Shown here piece after piece: positions 1 through 7,185 of a stretch of 17,888 nt of DNA; positions within the stretch are counted from its first letter, which is position 1; each line of letters begins with the position of its first letter. This stretch comes from Rhizobium sp. Q54 (GTDB lineage: Bacteria; Pseudomonadota; Alphaproteobacteria; SMXS01). Below the pieces are notes generated by a model, which was not told the origin of the DNA, searched no databases, and was given only the letters and a program-made list of their open reading frames with translations. Location: positions 1-17,888 of the forward strand of contig CAMBYA010000009.1 of assembly GCA_945872035.1 (NCBI GenBank), read 5' to 3'. A program made the position numbers and the translations under genes.

Positions 1-1328
1 TCGACCGGGACGGCGACAACCCGCCCGAATGGTTCCACTCCGAGGAGTGGACGTACCAGGGCGATGAAAACCTGACCGTCGACCGCTACATCAGCCAGGA
101 CTACCACAACCTGGAAATGGAGCGGATGTGGTCCCGCGTCTGGCAGATGGCGTGCCGCGAGGAGGAAATCCCCGAGGTCGGCGACAACGTGGTCTACGAC
201 ATCGGCAGCTGGTCGTTCATCGTCGTCCGCTCGGACGACAACACCATCAAGGCGTTCAAGAACGCCTGCCTGCACCGCGGCACCCAGCTGCGCGCCGAAG
301 ACGGCTCGGTCACCCAGTTCCGCTGCCCGTTCCACGGCTGGACCTGGAACCTGGACGGTTCGCTGAAGGAAATTCCCTGCAAGTGGGATTTCCCCCATGT
401 GGACGAGGCCGAGTACAGCCTGCCCGAAGTGAAGGTGGCGACCTGGGGCGGTTTCGTGTTCATCAACATGGACAAGGACGCCATGCCGCTCGAGGAGTGG
501 CTGGGCGTGCTGCCGCAGCACTTCTCCACATTCCCGCTGGAGCGCCGCTACATGACGGCCAATGTCCGGCGCATCATGCCGTGCAACTGGAAGGTGGCGC
601 AGGAGGCGTTCATCGAATCCTATCACGTGGTCGAAGCGCATTCGCAGGCCATGCCGGTCACCGGCGACGCCAATACCCAGTACGATCTCTACGGCGACCG
701 CATCAGCCGCCTCTACACCCAGCCGGGCGTCACCAGCCCGCACCTGCCGTCGCTGTCGGAGCAGGAGATGGCGAACATCATGATGCAGTCGCCGCGCCTG
801 AAGGAACGGGGCGGCGCGCTGCCGCTGAAGCCCGGCGAAACCGCGCGCAGCCGCTACGTGCAGGCGTTGCGGAAGGACCTGGAGGATCGGTTCGGCGCCG
901 ACCTGTCGGCGCTGTCTACCACGGAGATCCTCGACAACATCGAGTACTTCCTGTTCCCCAACTTCTTCCCCTGGTTCAATTTCAGCCTGCCGCTGGTCTA
1001 CCGCTTCCGGCCCAACGGCAACGACCCGAACAGCTCGATCATGGATGTGATGCTGCTGCATCCGGTGCCGGACGAGGGGCCGCGCCCCGACCCCGCGCCG
1101 CTGAAAACCCTGCGGCCGGACCAGTCCTTCACCGAGGCTCCCGAACTGGACCAGATCTCGGCGATCTTCGAGCAGGACGTGTCCAACATGCCGCGCGTGC
1201 AGAAGGGCATGCACATGCTGGAAAAGGGCGTGACCCTGGGCAACTACCAGGAATCCCGCCTGCGCCACATGCACCGGCTGCTCGACCGCTACGTCGCCAC
1301 GCCGCCGGGCGAGAAGCTGCGAAAATAG
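1..1328 (+). CDS. Rieske aromatic ring-hydroxylating oxygenase, alpha subunit (5' partial)
   Basis: This is the catalytic subunit of a Rieske non-haem iron oxygenase, which adds oxygen to an aromatic or similar substrate using electrons from a separate reductase. The frame is open from base 3 and the start lies outside the window; 441 residues are visible. The Rieske [2Fe-2S] site is clear: CLHRG (Cys codon at 267) and CPFHGW (Cys codon at 324), spaced as in the family. The mononuclear iron site follows as ESYHVVEAH (His codons at 624 and 639), and a likely third ligand is the Asp of EQDVSNMPRVQKG (codon at 1176). So both metal centres look intact. No beta subunit, ferredoxin or reductase gene follows; partners must be upstream of the window or elsewhere. 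The alpha-only look suggests a homo-oligomeric enzyme. Family assignment is firm; substrate is unknown. Confidence 0.93.
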   Translation, partial: DRDGDNPPEWFHSEEWTYQGDENLTVDRYISQDYHNLEMERMWSRVWQMACREEEIPEVGDNVVYDIGSWSFIVVRSDDNTIKAFKNACLHRGTQLRAEDGSVTQFRCPFHGWTWNLDGSLKEIPCKWDFPHVDEAEYSLPEVKVATWGGFVFINMDKDAMPLEEWLGVLPQHFSTFPLERRYMTANVRRIMPCNWKVAQEAFIESYHVVEAHSQAMPVTGDANTQYDLYGDRISRLYTQPGVTSPHLPSLSEQEMANIMMQSPRLKERGGALPLKPGETARSRYVQALRKDLEDRFGADLSALSTTEILDNIEYFLFPNFFPWFNFSLPLVYRFRPNGNDPNSSIMDVMLLHPVPDEGPRPDPAPLKTLRPDQSFTEAPELDQISAIFEQDVSNMPRVQKGMHMLEKGVTLGNYQESRLRHMHRLLDRYVATPPGEKLRK

Positions 1329-1585
1329 ACCTGCTCGTCATGGTGCTGGAATTGATCTTCGTTGTCGCGCCGGTCATCTGGGCGGCGGCCCGCGATCCCA
1401 ACGAGCGGATCGAGCGATGCTGTTTTCCGGATGGCGTTCCGACGCAAGGCGCCGACTGAGCCGCAGCGCATGGCGGACAAGCCAGATCTCGCACGGCCGC
1501 GCATGACATCCGCGCCGCGATCGTCGATGATGGTGCGCCGCCATCGTGGCGCGTCGGGCTTGGGCTTTTCAGGGTTGGTGTTGGG
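1329..1585. other. Stretch without a convincing gene
   Basis: No supported gene was found between the oxygenase stop and the next small gene. A 39-codon frame at 1340-1459 would encode a short hydrophobic helix (MVLELIFVVAPVIWAAA) followed by charged residues, but it has no ribosome binding site and its frame simply continues an overlapping frame of the oxygenase. A small GCGCC...GGCGC stem-loop near 1532-1550 lacks a T tract. Confidence 0.4.
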
Positions 1586-1945
1586 ATGCTGCCGTCTCTC
1601 GCAGGTACCGAAATCTATCGTGGTTATTTCATCGGGACCTTCCATCTGAGCCATTTCTATCCGGATGACGACGACGGATATTGGTGGGTCGAAGCCGATG
1701 AAGCGACGTGGTCCCTCGTCTGGGACCATGCGGTGGGCGATCCGCCCGTCGTCACCGTCTATATGGAGGTGGAAGGCGACCTGCAGCCCAATGTGGCGAA
1801 GGAACTGACCAGCCCGGAAGGCGATCCCATCCGGATTCCGCCGCGCGGCGCCACGACCACCAAGCTGGTACTCAGACAGATCCAGAGCATTCGGCCGGTA
1901 CCATCCGACGAATTCAATCAACTGGCGGGTGTTTCCGAGGACTGA
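1586..1945 (+). CDS. Small protein of unknown function, 119 aa
   Basis: I do not recognise this protein. The ATG at 1586 gives 119 residues with no signal peptide and no membrane helix. It is rich in acidic and aromatic residues near the N-terminus (FYPDDDDGYWWVEADEATW), then has alternating polar/hydrophobic stretches such as PPVVTVYMEVEGDL and TTTKLVLRQIQSIRPVP that look like beta strands. This composition reads like a real soluble protein rather than a shadow frame. The ribosome binding site is weak (AGGG at 1571-1574, about 11 bases before the ATG). It converges on the N-formylglutamate amidohydrolase gene with only 10 bases between the two stops. A long reverse-strand frame covers the same DNA but has low-complexity Arg/Gly-rich content. 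Whether it is expressed is uncertain. Confidence 0.5.
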   Translation: MLPSLAGTEIYRGYFIGTFHLSHFYPDDDDGYWWVEADEATWSLVWDHAVGDPPVVTVYMEVEGDLQPNVAKELTSPEGDPIRIPPRGATTTKLVLRQIQSIRPVPSDEFNQLAGVSED

Positions 1946-1955
1946 TCCGACCTGG

Positions 1956-2735
1956 TCAACCGAGCCGCAGCGCTGCGGCCTCGGTTCGCCGGTAGGCGTC
2001 CGCAAGCTTGTCCGCCCAGGCCGCCGCCGTCTCCGGCGTGCGGATGCCGTCCTGGCGGGTCTCGACCAGCACATGGGGAATGCCGCGCCGCTCGCCGTGG
2101 ACGGGAATTGAATAGTCGCTCCACGCAGCCACCGAATAGGGCTGGTTGTCGCCCACCACCGTGCCGTCCTCGCGCAGCGCCGGGATCAGCAGGCGGGCCA
2201 GGCGGTCGTCGCTGCCATAGGCGATGGCGATGCGCCACGGGCGCGGGCCGTCGTCCAGCTCCGGGGTGAAGCTGTGGATCGACAGCAGCAGGGTCGGACG
2301 GCCGCCGCGCGCCTCCAGCATGGCCTCGATGGTATCGTGATAGGGCCGGTGCAGCTCGGCGATCCGCGCGGCCCGGTCCTCGGTGGAAACCGAAGAATTT
2401 CCCGGCACGGTCACGCCGCCGCTGACCGGCGCGGTGAGCTGGGTGCTGTCCAGGGGCCGGTTGCAGTCGATCACCAGCCGCGAATAGCCGCTCAGCACCA
2501 GCGGCGCGTCGAGCTGTTCCGAGAGCCGGCGCGCCATGTTGGCAGCGCCCGGATCCCAGGCGATGTGGTCGGCGCGCTCAGCCTCGCTCAGGCCCAGGGT
2601 GCCGAGCTTGCGAGGAATGCGGTTCGAGGCATGGTCGCAGATCAGGAAGGCGGCGCTCTTGCCGTCCGGGTTGACGACCTCGAACGCCGGCGGTTCGTCC
2701 GGCTGCAACAGAGTAGTATTCGACAAATCGTCCAA
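1956..2735 (-). CDS. N-formylglutamate amidohydrolase family protein
   Basis: N-formylglutamate amidohydrolases are metal-dependent enzymes that release formate and glutamate, the last step of one histidine degradation route; many homologues act on other N-acyl or formyl substrates. The 259-residue protein carries the family's marks: FLICDHASNRIPRKLGTLGL at about residues 30-49, HIAWDPGA (57-64), LVIDCNRPLD (87-96), LHRPYHDTIEAML (128-140) and LLSIHSFTP (150-158), the last matching the family's conserved His strand. The start is a TTG at 2735; another TTG lies three codons in, and no ATG is close to the expected N-terminus. GGAAGG at 2739-2744 is the nearest ribosome binding site, too close for 2735 and slightly far for 2726, so the exact start is open. 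No other hut gene is nearby, so a role in histidine use is not supported by context. Confidence 0.85.
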   Translation of the reverse strand: MDDLSNTTLLQPDEPPAFEVVNPDGKSAAFLICDHASNRIPRKLGTLGLSEAERADHIAWDPGAANMARRLSEQLDAPLVLSGYSRLVIDCNRPLDSTQLTAPVSGGVTVPGNSSVSTEDRAARIAELHRPYHDTIEAMLEARGGRPTLLLSIHSFTPELDDGPRPWRIAIAYGSDDRLARLLIPALREDGTVVGDNQPYSVAAWSDYSIPVHGERRGIPHVLVETRQDGIRTPETAAAWADKLADAYRRTEAAALRLG

Positions 2736-2766
2736 GGCCTTCCCGCCCTCTTGTGGTACCCGCGCG

Positions 2767-2775
2767 CTTATATCA
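2767..2775 (-). promoter_or_regulatory. Candidate extended -10 promoter for the reverse-strand amidohydrolase gene
   Basis: On the reverse strand this stretch reads TGATATAAG, matching an extended -10 element (TGnTATAAT, one mismatch). It lies about 32 bases before the TTG start, leaving a short leader of about 25 bases. No good -35 hexamer is visible, which an extended -10 can tolerate. This is a motif match only. Confidence 0.3.
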
Positions 2776-2790
2776 GATAAGCAGGAGAAG

Positions 2791-3021
2791 GGCGGTTGTC
2801 ACGGCCGCGCGGAACGGCTGCGCATCGCCGACGGGCTCGTGTTCACCATCGAGCCGTTCCTCTCGCTGGGTACCGATTGGGCGATGGATTCGAGCCGGGA
2901 CCAATGGACGCTGCTCGCCCAGCCTTCCGCGCCAACGGTCCAGTACGAGCAGACCATGGTGGCGATGCCGCGCGGCGCGGTCGTGGTGATGCCGCTAACC
3001 GGGCTGGAAGCTCTGCTGTAA
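2791..3021 (+). pseudogene. Methionine aminopeptidase (type I) C-terminal remnant
   Basis: The frame starting at 2791 encodes the last part of a type I methionine aminopeptidase, the enzyme that removes the initiator Met from new proteins. Visible blocks are GLVFTIEPFLSLGTDWA, DQWTLLAQPSAPTVQYEQTM and a short hydrophobic tail ending at the TAA at 3019-3021. The family's TIEP block (metal-ligand Glu) and its final QYEHT block are both there, the latter as QYEQT. About 70 residues remain of a roughly 250-residue enzyme: the N-terminal two thirds, with the His and two Asp metal ligands, are missing. A good AGGAG lies at 2783-2787 but no suitable in-frame start follows. It is most likely a dead fragment left by deletion or recombination. 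A translated short product cannot be excluded. Confidence 0.75.
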
Positions 3022-3102
3022 AAAATTCGCTTTATCTTGCCATGCAAACCAATACCTTTGCCGCGGGACCCAAATGGTGTCCTCAACTTTTCCGGAGCGT
3101 GG

Positions 3103-3627
3103 ATGAGGCAGTCGATGGAGCGATTTCTCGAAAGGGGCATGTTCGCCAGCCGCTGGCTGATGGCGCCATTCTATATTGGTCTGGCCCTGTCGCTGATGCT
3201 GCTGCTGGTGAAGTTCGTCCAGGAGCTCATCCATCTGGCGCCCCGAATCATGGACATGAAGGAATCGGATGCGATCCTTGGCATCCTGACCCTGATCGAC
3301 ATGTCGCTGGCCGGCAACCTGCTGCTGATCGTGATCTTCTCGGGTTACGAGAACTTCGTTTCGAAGATTCATGTCGACAACCACGAAGACAAGCCCGCCT
3401 GGATGGGCAAGGTCGACTTCAGCGGACTGAAGCTGAAGCTGATCGCCTCCATCGTCGCCATCTCCGGCATCCAGCTGCTCAAGCAGTTCATGAATGTCAG
3501 CAATGTGCCGAAGGAAGAACTGATGTGGCTGGTAATCGTGCACCTGACCTTCGTGCTGTCCGGCGTCATGCTGGCGCTGATGGACCTGATCACGGTCAAG
3601 GCCCACAAGATGGGCGGCAGGGACTGA
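3103..3627 (+). CDS. UPF0114 (YqhA-like) inner-membrane protein
   Basis: This 174-residue protein belongs to UPF0114, a family of small integral membrane proteins with no settled function. The family's marks are an N-terminal MERFLERGMFASRWLMAPFY at residues 5-24 and the SGYENFVSKI block at about 80-89. Four hydrophobic segments are seen, at about 19-40, 57-80, 112-130 and 140-162. E. coli YqhA is of similar length. The ATG at 3103 is chosen because GGAG lies five bases upstream (3094-3097) and the protein then begins as in homologues; an in-frame ATG at 3037 would add 22 unlike residues, and one at 3115 is also possible. The gene begins about 80 bases after the aminopeptidase remnant and stands alone on its strand before the MFS gene, separated by a 179-base leader. 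Confidence 0.85.
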   Translation: MRQSMERFLERGMFASRWLMAPFYIGLALSLMLLLVKFVQELIHLAPRIMDMKESDAILGILTLIDMSLAGNLLLIVIFSGYENFVSKIHVDNHEDKPAWMGKVDFSGLKLKLIASIVAISGIQLLKQFMNVSNVPKEELMWLVIVHLTFVLSGVMLALMDLITVKAHKMGGRD

Positions 3628-3640
3628 GTGGCCGCCGATT

Positions 3641-3687
3641 GTCCAACCCCTTGTGACGGAAGGTTCATGCCTGTATGAGGGTTGGAC
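3641..3687 (+). terminator. Nine-base inverted repeat after the UPF0114 gene
   Basis: GTCCAACCC (3641-3649) and GGGTTGGAC (3679-3687) are perfect reverse complements with a 29-base loop, starting 14 bases after the UPF0114 stop. No T run follows, so this may be a weak or factor-dependent terminator, or part of the leader of the next gene. Confidence 0.35.
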
Positions 3688-3740
3688 CGGGGCAGGGAAA
3701 CCGCCGCGTTCGGATGTCACGCATCCTGGCGGGGGAAGTA

Positions 3741-3755
3741 GGCGCCAGAGGCGCC
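3741..3755 (+). promoter_or_regulatory. GC hairpin in the leader of the MFS gene
   Basis: GGCGCC-AGA-GGCGCC forms a tight six-pair hairpin about 50 bases before the MFS start codon. Together with the 9-base inverted repeat upstream it makes a structured 179-base gene-free leader. No known riboswitch class is recognised, and function is not supported beyond the pairing itself. Confidence 0.25.
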
Positions 3756-3806
3756 GCGCGGGGTTCGTGATCCGGCCATATCGTCCACCCAAGGCAGGAT
3801 CGCCCG

Positions 3807-5390
3807 ATGTCGTCTTCAGCGGAATCTCTCGGCAAGCGTAACCGGCTCGTCATCACCGCCTCGACCCTGGGCACGGTCTTCGAGTGGTACGACTTCTTCA
3901 TCTACGGCACGCTGGCCGCGCTCCTGGCGCAGCACTTCTTTCCGGGTGAAAGCGGCACCGCCGCCTTCCTGAAATCGCTGGCCGTGTTCGGCGCCGGCTT
4001 CCTGGTCCGGCCGCTCGGCGGCATCGTATTCGGCCATCTCGGCGACCTGATCGGCCGCAAATACACCTTCCTCGTCACCATCACCATGATGGGACTGGCG
4101 ACCTTCGCCATCGCCCTGATCCCTGACTATGCCACCATCGGTATCTGGGCGCCGATCCTGCTGGTCGCAATGCGCCTGCTCCAGGGCCTGGCGCTGGGCG
4201 GCGAATATGGCGGCGCGGCGATCTACGTCGCCGAGCATGCCCCGCACGGCAAGCGGGGCCTCTACACCAGCTTCATCCAGATGTCGGCGGGCGCCGGCTT
4301 CCTGCTGTCGATCCTGGTGGTGCTGATCTGCAAGGGCATGGTGTCGAAGGAGGAGTTCGAGGCTTGGGGCTGGCGCATCCCGTTCGCCTTCTCGCTGGTG
4401 ATCCTGAGCATCTCGCTCTACATCCGGCTGAAGCTGTCGGAGAGCCCCGTCTACGCCGAGATGAAGGCGCAGGGAAAAACCTCCAAGCATCCGCTGAAGG
4501 ACGCGTTCTCGTCGTGGCCGCAGACGCGCCTCGTGCTGATCGCCCTGTTCGGCGTGGCCGCCGGCCATACCGTGATCTGGTATACCGCCCAGTTCTCCGT
4601 GTTGTATTTCCTGCGCGACACCATGCGCCTCGACGCGAGCCATGCCGAAATCATCATGGCCGTATCGGTCGCCCTCGGCATGCCGCTGATGGTCCTGATG
4701 GGCTGGGTGTCCGACAAGGTGGGCCGCAAGAAGGTGCTGCTGGCCGGTTACGGCCTTGCCGTACTCCTGGTGTTTCCGCTGTTCCACGCGCTGGCGGGCG
4801 CCGCCAATCCGGCCATGGCCGAGGCCATGAAGCTGGCGCCGGTGACCGTCGCCTCGACCGATTGCCCCTATGACGCTTTCGCCGAAAAGCAGACCGCCGA
4901 GTGCGCTCGCGCCATGGCTTTCCTCGCCAAGCGTGGCATCAGCTATGAAAGGACGCCCGGAGAGCCGGGCAAGGACGTGGTGATCAGCTTCGGCGGCGTC
5001 AACATCGAGGGCTTCGACGAACAGGCGCTGCTGGTCGCCATCACCGCCGCGGGCTATCCGTCGAACGCCGATTCGGCGCGGACCAATTACCCGGTGGTGA
5101 TCGCCATCGTGCTGGCGCTGATCTTCCTGTCGGCCATCGCCTACGGGCCGGTGGCGGCGATCCTGACCGAGCTGTTCCCGGCCAAGGTGCGCTATACCTC
5201 GCTGTCGGTGCCGTACCATTTCGGCACGGGCTGGTTCGGCGGACTGCTGCCGTTCGTGTCTCAGTACATCATCGTATCGACCGGCGACGTCTATTCCGGG
5301 CTCTGGTACATGACCGGCGTGGTGGTCGTCGGCTTCCTGGTGGTGCTGTTCTTCCTGCCTGAAACCCGCGACCGCGACATCAGGACGTAG
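3807..5390 (+). CDS. MFS transporter, metabolite:H+ symporter (MHS) type, with large insertion
   Basis: This 527-residue inner-membrane transporter belongs to the MHS branch of the major facilitator superfamily, which imports compatible solutes, dicarboxylates, shikimate and the like with protons. MHS marks are FEWYDFFIYG at residues 25-34, VRPLGGIVFGHLGDLIGRK (67-85), RLLQGLALGGEYGGA (123-137), GWRIPFAFS (188-196), and the second-half loop GWVSDKVGRKKV (299-310). Between helix 9 and helix 10, at about residues 331-427, is a soluble insertion of near 97 residues with Cys353 and Cys366; by topology it should face the periplasm. Ordinary MHS members are near 430 residues, so the insertion accounts for the extra length. 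CAGGA at 3795-3799 supports the ATG at 3807. Its stop lies only six bases from the stop of the convergent permease gene. Substrate is unknown. Confidence 0.92.
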   Translation: MSSSAESLGKRNRLVITASTLGTVFEWYDFFIYGTLAALLAQHFFPGESGTAAFLKSLAVFGAGFLVRPLGGIVFGHLGDLIGRKYTFLVTITMMGLATFAIALIPDYATIGIWAPILLVAMRLLQGLALGGEYGGAAIYVAEHAPHGKRGLYTSFIQMSAGAGFLLSILVVLICKGMVSKEEFEAWGWRIPFAFSLVILSISLYIRLKLSESPVYAEMKAQGKTSKHPLKDAFSSWPQTRLVLIALFGVAAGHTVIWYTAQFSVLYFLRDTMRLDASHAEIIMAVSVALGMPLMVLMGWVSDKVGRKKVLLAGYGLAVLLVFPLFHALAGAANPAMAEAMKLAPVTVASTDCPYDAFAEKQTAECARAMAFLAKRGISYERTPGEPGKDVVISFGGVNIEGFDEQALLVAITAAGYPSNADSARTNYPVVIAIVLALIFLSAIAYGPVAAILTELFPAKVRYTSLSVPYHFGTGWFGGLLPFVSQYIIVSTGDVYSGLWYMTGVVVVGFLVVLFFLPETRDRDIRT

Positions 5391-5396
5391 GCACGA

Positions 5397-6803
5397 TCAG
5401 GGCGTGATCGTGGGCGCCGGCGGCTTGCGCATCGGGCTGCGGCGGCCGCTGTACAGGTAGTAGACGACCAGCCCGATCACCACCCAGACGCCGAAGCGTA
5501 TGATGGTGGTTGCCGCCAGGTTGGCGAACAGCACCAGGCAGCCGAGAATCGCCAGCCCACAGACCAGCAGCGGGGCCGGGCAACGGAATGGCCGCGGCCG
5601 GTCCGGCTGGGTGCCGCGCAGGATCAGCACCGCCATCGACACCACGATAAAGGCGAGCAGGGTGCCCGCGTTAGACAGCTCGGTGATGTCCTCGATGGGG
5701 AAGACGCCCGCCATCACGGTGATGACCGCGCCGGTCACCAGGGTCACAACATGCGGCGTGCCCCGCTTGCCGTGGACCCGCGCGAACACGGGCGGCAGCA
5801 GCCCGTCGCGCGCCATGGCGAAGAAGATGCGGGTCTGGCCGTAGATCATCACCATGATCACTGTCGGCAAGGTGATGATGGCGCCCGCCGCGATCAGGTC
5901 GCCGGCGGTGCCGTGACCCAGCGCGCGGACCAGGAAGGCCAGCGGCTCGTCGCTGTGCATCACCGTCTCGAACGGCAGAGCGCCTACCGAGACGGCGGCT
6001 ACGATCATGTAGATCAGCGTGCATACCAGCAGCGAGCCGAGGATGCCCAGCGGCAGGTCGCGCCTGGGATTGCGGGTCTCCTCCCCGGCGGTCGAGATCG
6101 CGTCGAAGCCCAGATAGGCGAAGAAGATCAGGCTCGCGGCCGACAGCACGCCGGTCCAGCCATAGGGACGAAACGGCGTGTAGTTCTCCATCTGCACATG
6201 CGGCGCGGCGATGACGACGAACAGGGTCAGCGCGGCCAGCTTCACGACCACCAGCACCGCGTTTACCGTGGCGCTCTCGCGGGTGCCGACCACCAGCAGC
6301 AGCGTGACGACGCAGGCGATGAACATCGCCGGCAGGTTGAGGATGCCACCGTCGAACCAGCCGCTGCTCAATACCAGCGGGATATGCAAGCCGGCGTCGT
6401 TCATCCAGCCGGTCACGTAGCCCGACCAGCCGACGGCGACGGCGCTCGCCGCGATGGCGTATTCCAGGATCAGGCACCAGCCGACGATCCATGCCGCCAA
6501 CTCGCCCAGGGTCGCGTAGGTGTAGGTATAGGCGCTGCCCGCTACGGGGATCATCGACGCCAGCTCGGCGAATGCCAGCGCGGCCATGGCGCAGACGAAG
6601 CCGGCAATGACGAAGGACAGGATCAGTCCCGGCCCGGCCCGCTCGGCGCCGATACCGGTCAGCACGAAGATGCCGGTGCCGACGATGGAGCCGACGCCGA
6701 TCAGGGTCAGATGGATGGGGCCGAGGCTGCGCTTGAGGCTGCTTTCGCCGCTCTGGTTGCCCAGATGCTCGATCGGTTTGACCCGCCATCTGCCCTCAGC
6801 CAT
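5397..6803 (-). CDS. APC-family amino acid permease (cationic amino acid transporter-like)
   Basis: This is a 468-residue amino acid transporter of the APC superfamily, closest in look to the bacterial CAT/YfnA group. The first helix carries GVGSIVGTGIFVLTG (residues 36-50), the substrate-binding break of the fold; later blocks are FAELASMIPVAGSAYTYTYA, the helix-6 FFAYLGFDAISTAGEETRNP, and GQTRIFFAMARDGLLPP. About 12 membrane helices are visible, with a short Pro-rich C-terminus. The frame is open further upstream to 6989, but the ATG at 6803 is chosen because AGAGGGGA sits six bases before it and homologues start near there, while the extra N-terminal sequence is Arg-rich and unlike the family. 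The gene is monocistronic and convergent with the MHS transporter, with no clear terminator in the six-base gap. Amino acid specificity is not readable. Confidence 0.92.
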   Translation of the reverse strand: MAEGRWRVKPIEHLGNQSGESSLKRSLGPIHLTLIGVGSIVGTGIFVLTGIGAERAGPGLILSFVIAGFVCAMAALAFAELASMIPVAGSAYTYTYATLGELAAWIVGWCLILEYAIAASAVAVGWSGYVTGWMNDAGLHIPLVLSSGWFDGGILNLPAMFIACVVTLLLVVGTRESATVNAVLVVVKLAALTLFVVIAAPHVQMENYTPFRPYGWTGVLSAASLIFFAYLGFDAISTAGEETRNPRRDLPLGILGSLLVCTLIYMIVAAVSVGALPFETVMHSDEPLAFLVRALGHGTAGDLIAAGAIITLPTVIMVMIYGQTRIFFAMARDGLLPPVFARVHGKRGTPHVVTLVTGAVITVMAGVFPIEDITELSNAGTLLAFIVVSMAVLILRGTQPDRPRPFRCPAPLLVCGLAILGCLVLFANLAATTIIRFGVWVVIGLVVYYLYSGRRSPMRKPPAPTITP

Positions 6804-6925
6804 GCGCGCTCCCCTCTCATGGACCCTCGTCCGCAAGACGGTAGCGCAGGCGGTCGCCGGCCACGACGAGTTTCGCAGGCGGCGGAGACTTTTCTCTTCC
6901 TTGGAACCGGTCCAGGAAGCCGGCG
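6804..6925. other. Upstream region of the permease gene; no gene seen
   Basis: This stretch separates the permease start from the remnant at 6926. It holds the permease ribosome binding site (reverse strand, 6810-6817) and presumably its promoter, but no convincing -10/-35 pair was found. The remnant's frame stays open into this stretch, but nothing recognisable is encoded before about 6926. Confidence 0.4.
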
Positions 6926-7087
6926 CCAAGGACGGGCGCAGAAACGCTGGCGAAGTATCCCGACGCCCGGGACTTCGTCTCCGACGCATGCCGGCATCTG
7001 AAGATCGTCAGCAATGTGACCGACGCGGCGCTTTATGTGGCCAAGGCCGCCGACCGTAACCGGGTGATCGTCATGGACCCGGCATAG
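6926..7087 (+). pseudogene. Gene remnant, possibly the C-terminus of a large-subunit catalase
   Basis: The frame ending at the TAG at 7085-7087 encodes a protein tail with blocks ETLAKYPDARDFVSDACRHLK and then IVSNVTDAALYVAKAADRNRVIVMD. The 'ARDFV.DA.RHLK' pattern followed by a small helix and a short final strand resembles the DJ-1/PfpI-like C-terminal domain of large (clade II, KatE-type) catalases, where a similar '.FV.dayrHcK.I' segment lies near the end. No start codon with a ribosome binding site precedes it and nothing upstream encodes the rest, so it looks like a 3' remnant. The sequence reads as real protein (balanced composition, A/K/D-rich helices). The catalase identification comes from remembered family pattern only and could be wrong. 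Confidence 0.4.
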
Positions 7088-7185
7088 GCGGCACGCCCCA
7101 GCATGTTCGACCTTCGGGCTTCCGGCCAGCAAATTGACTGGTCTATAGTCTGACGCTCAGACGAAGTCAGCCACGGAGCCTTGCC

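Noticed and set aside
1340..1459. 39-codon frame with a hydrophobic helix
   Set aside because: No ribosome binding site, and its frame continues an overlapping frame of the oxygenase gene. Too weak to call a gene.
1964..1979. GCCGCAGCGCTGCGGC palindrome as a terminator for the small gene ending at 1945
   Set aside because: It lies inside the coding end of the reverse-strand amidohydrolase gene, has no T tract, and such GC palindromes are expected by chance in this GC-rich DNA.
3816..5219. Long reverse-strand frame opposite the MHS transporter
   Set aside because: His/Gln/Arg/Asp-rich sequence typical of the antisense of membrane protein genes; no family resemblance.
6804..6989. N-terminal extension of the amino acid permease up to 6989
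   Set aside because: The ATG at 6803 has a strong AGAGGGGA ribosome binding site and the extra residues are Arg-rich and unlike permeases.
7134..7149. TTGACT and TATAGT as a sigma70 promoter
   Set aside because: The two hexamers are separated by only four bases, so they cannot work as a -35/-10 pair; TATAGT alone has no well-placed -35.
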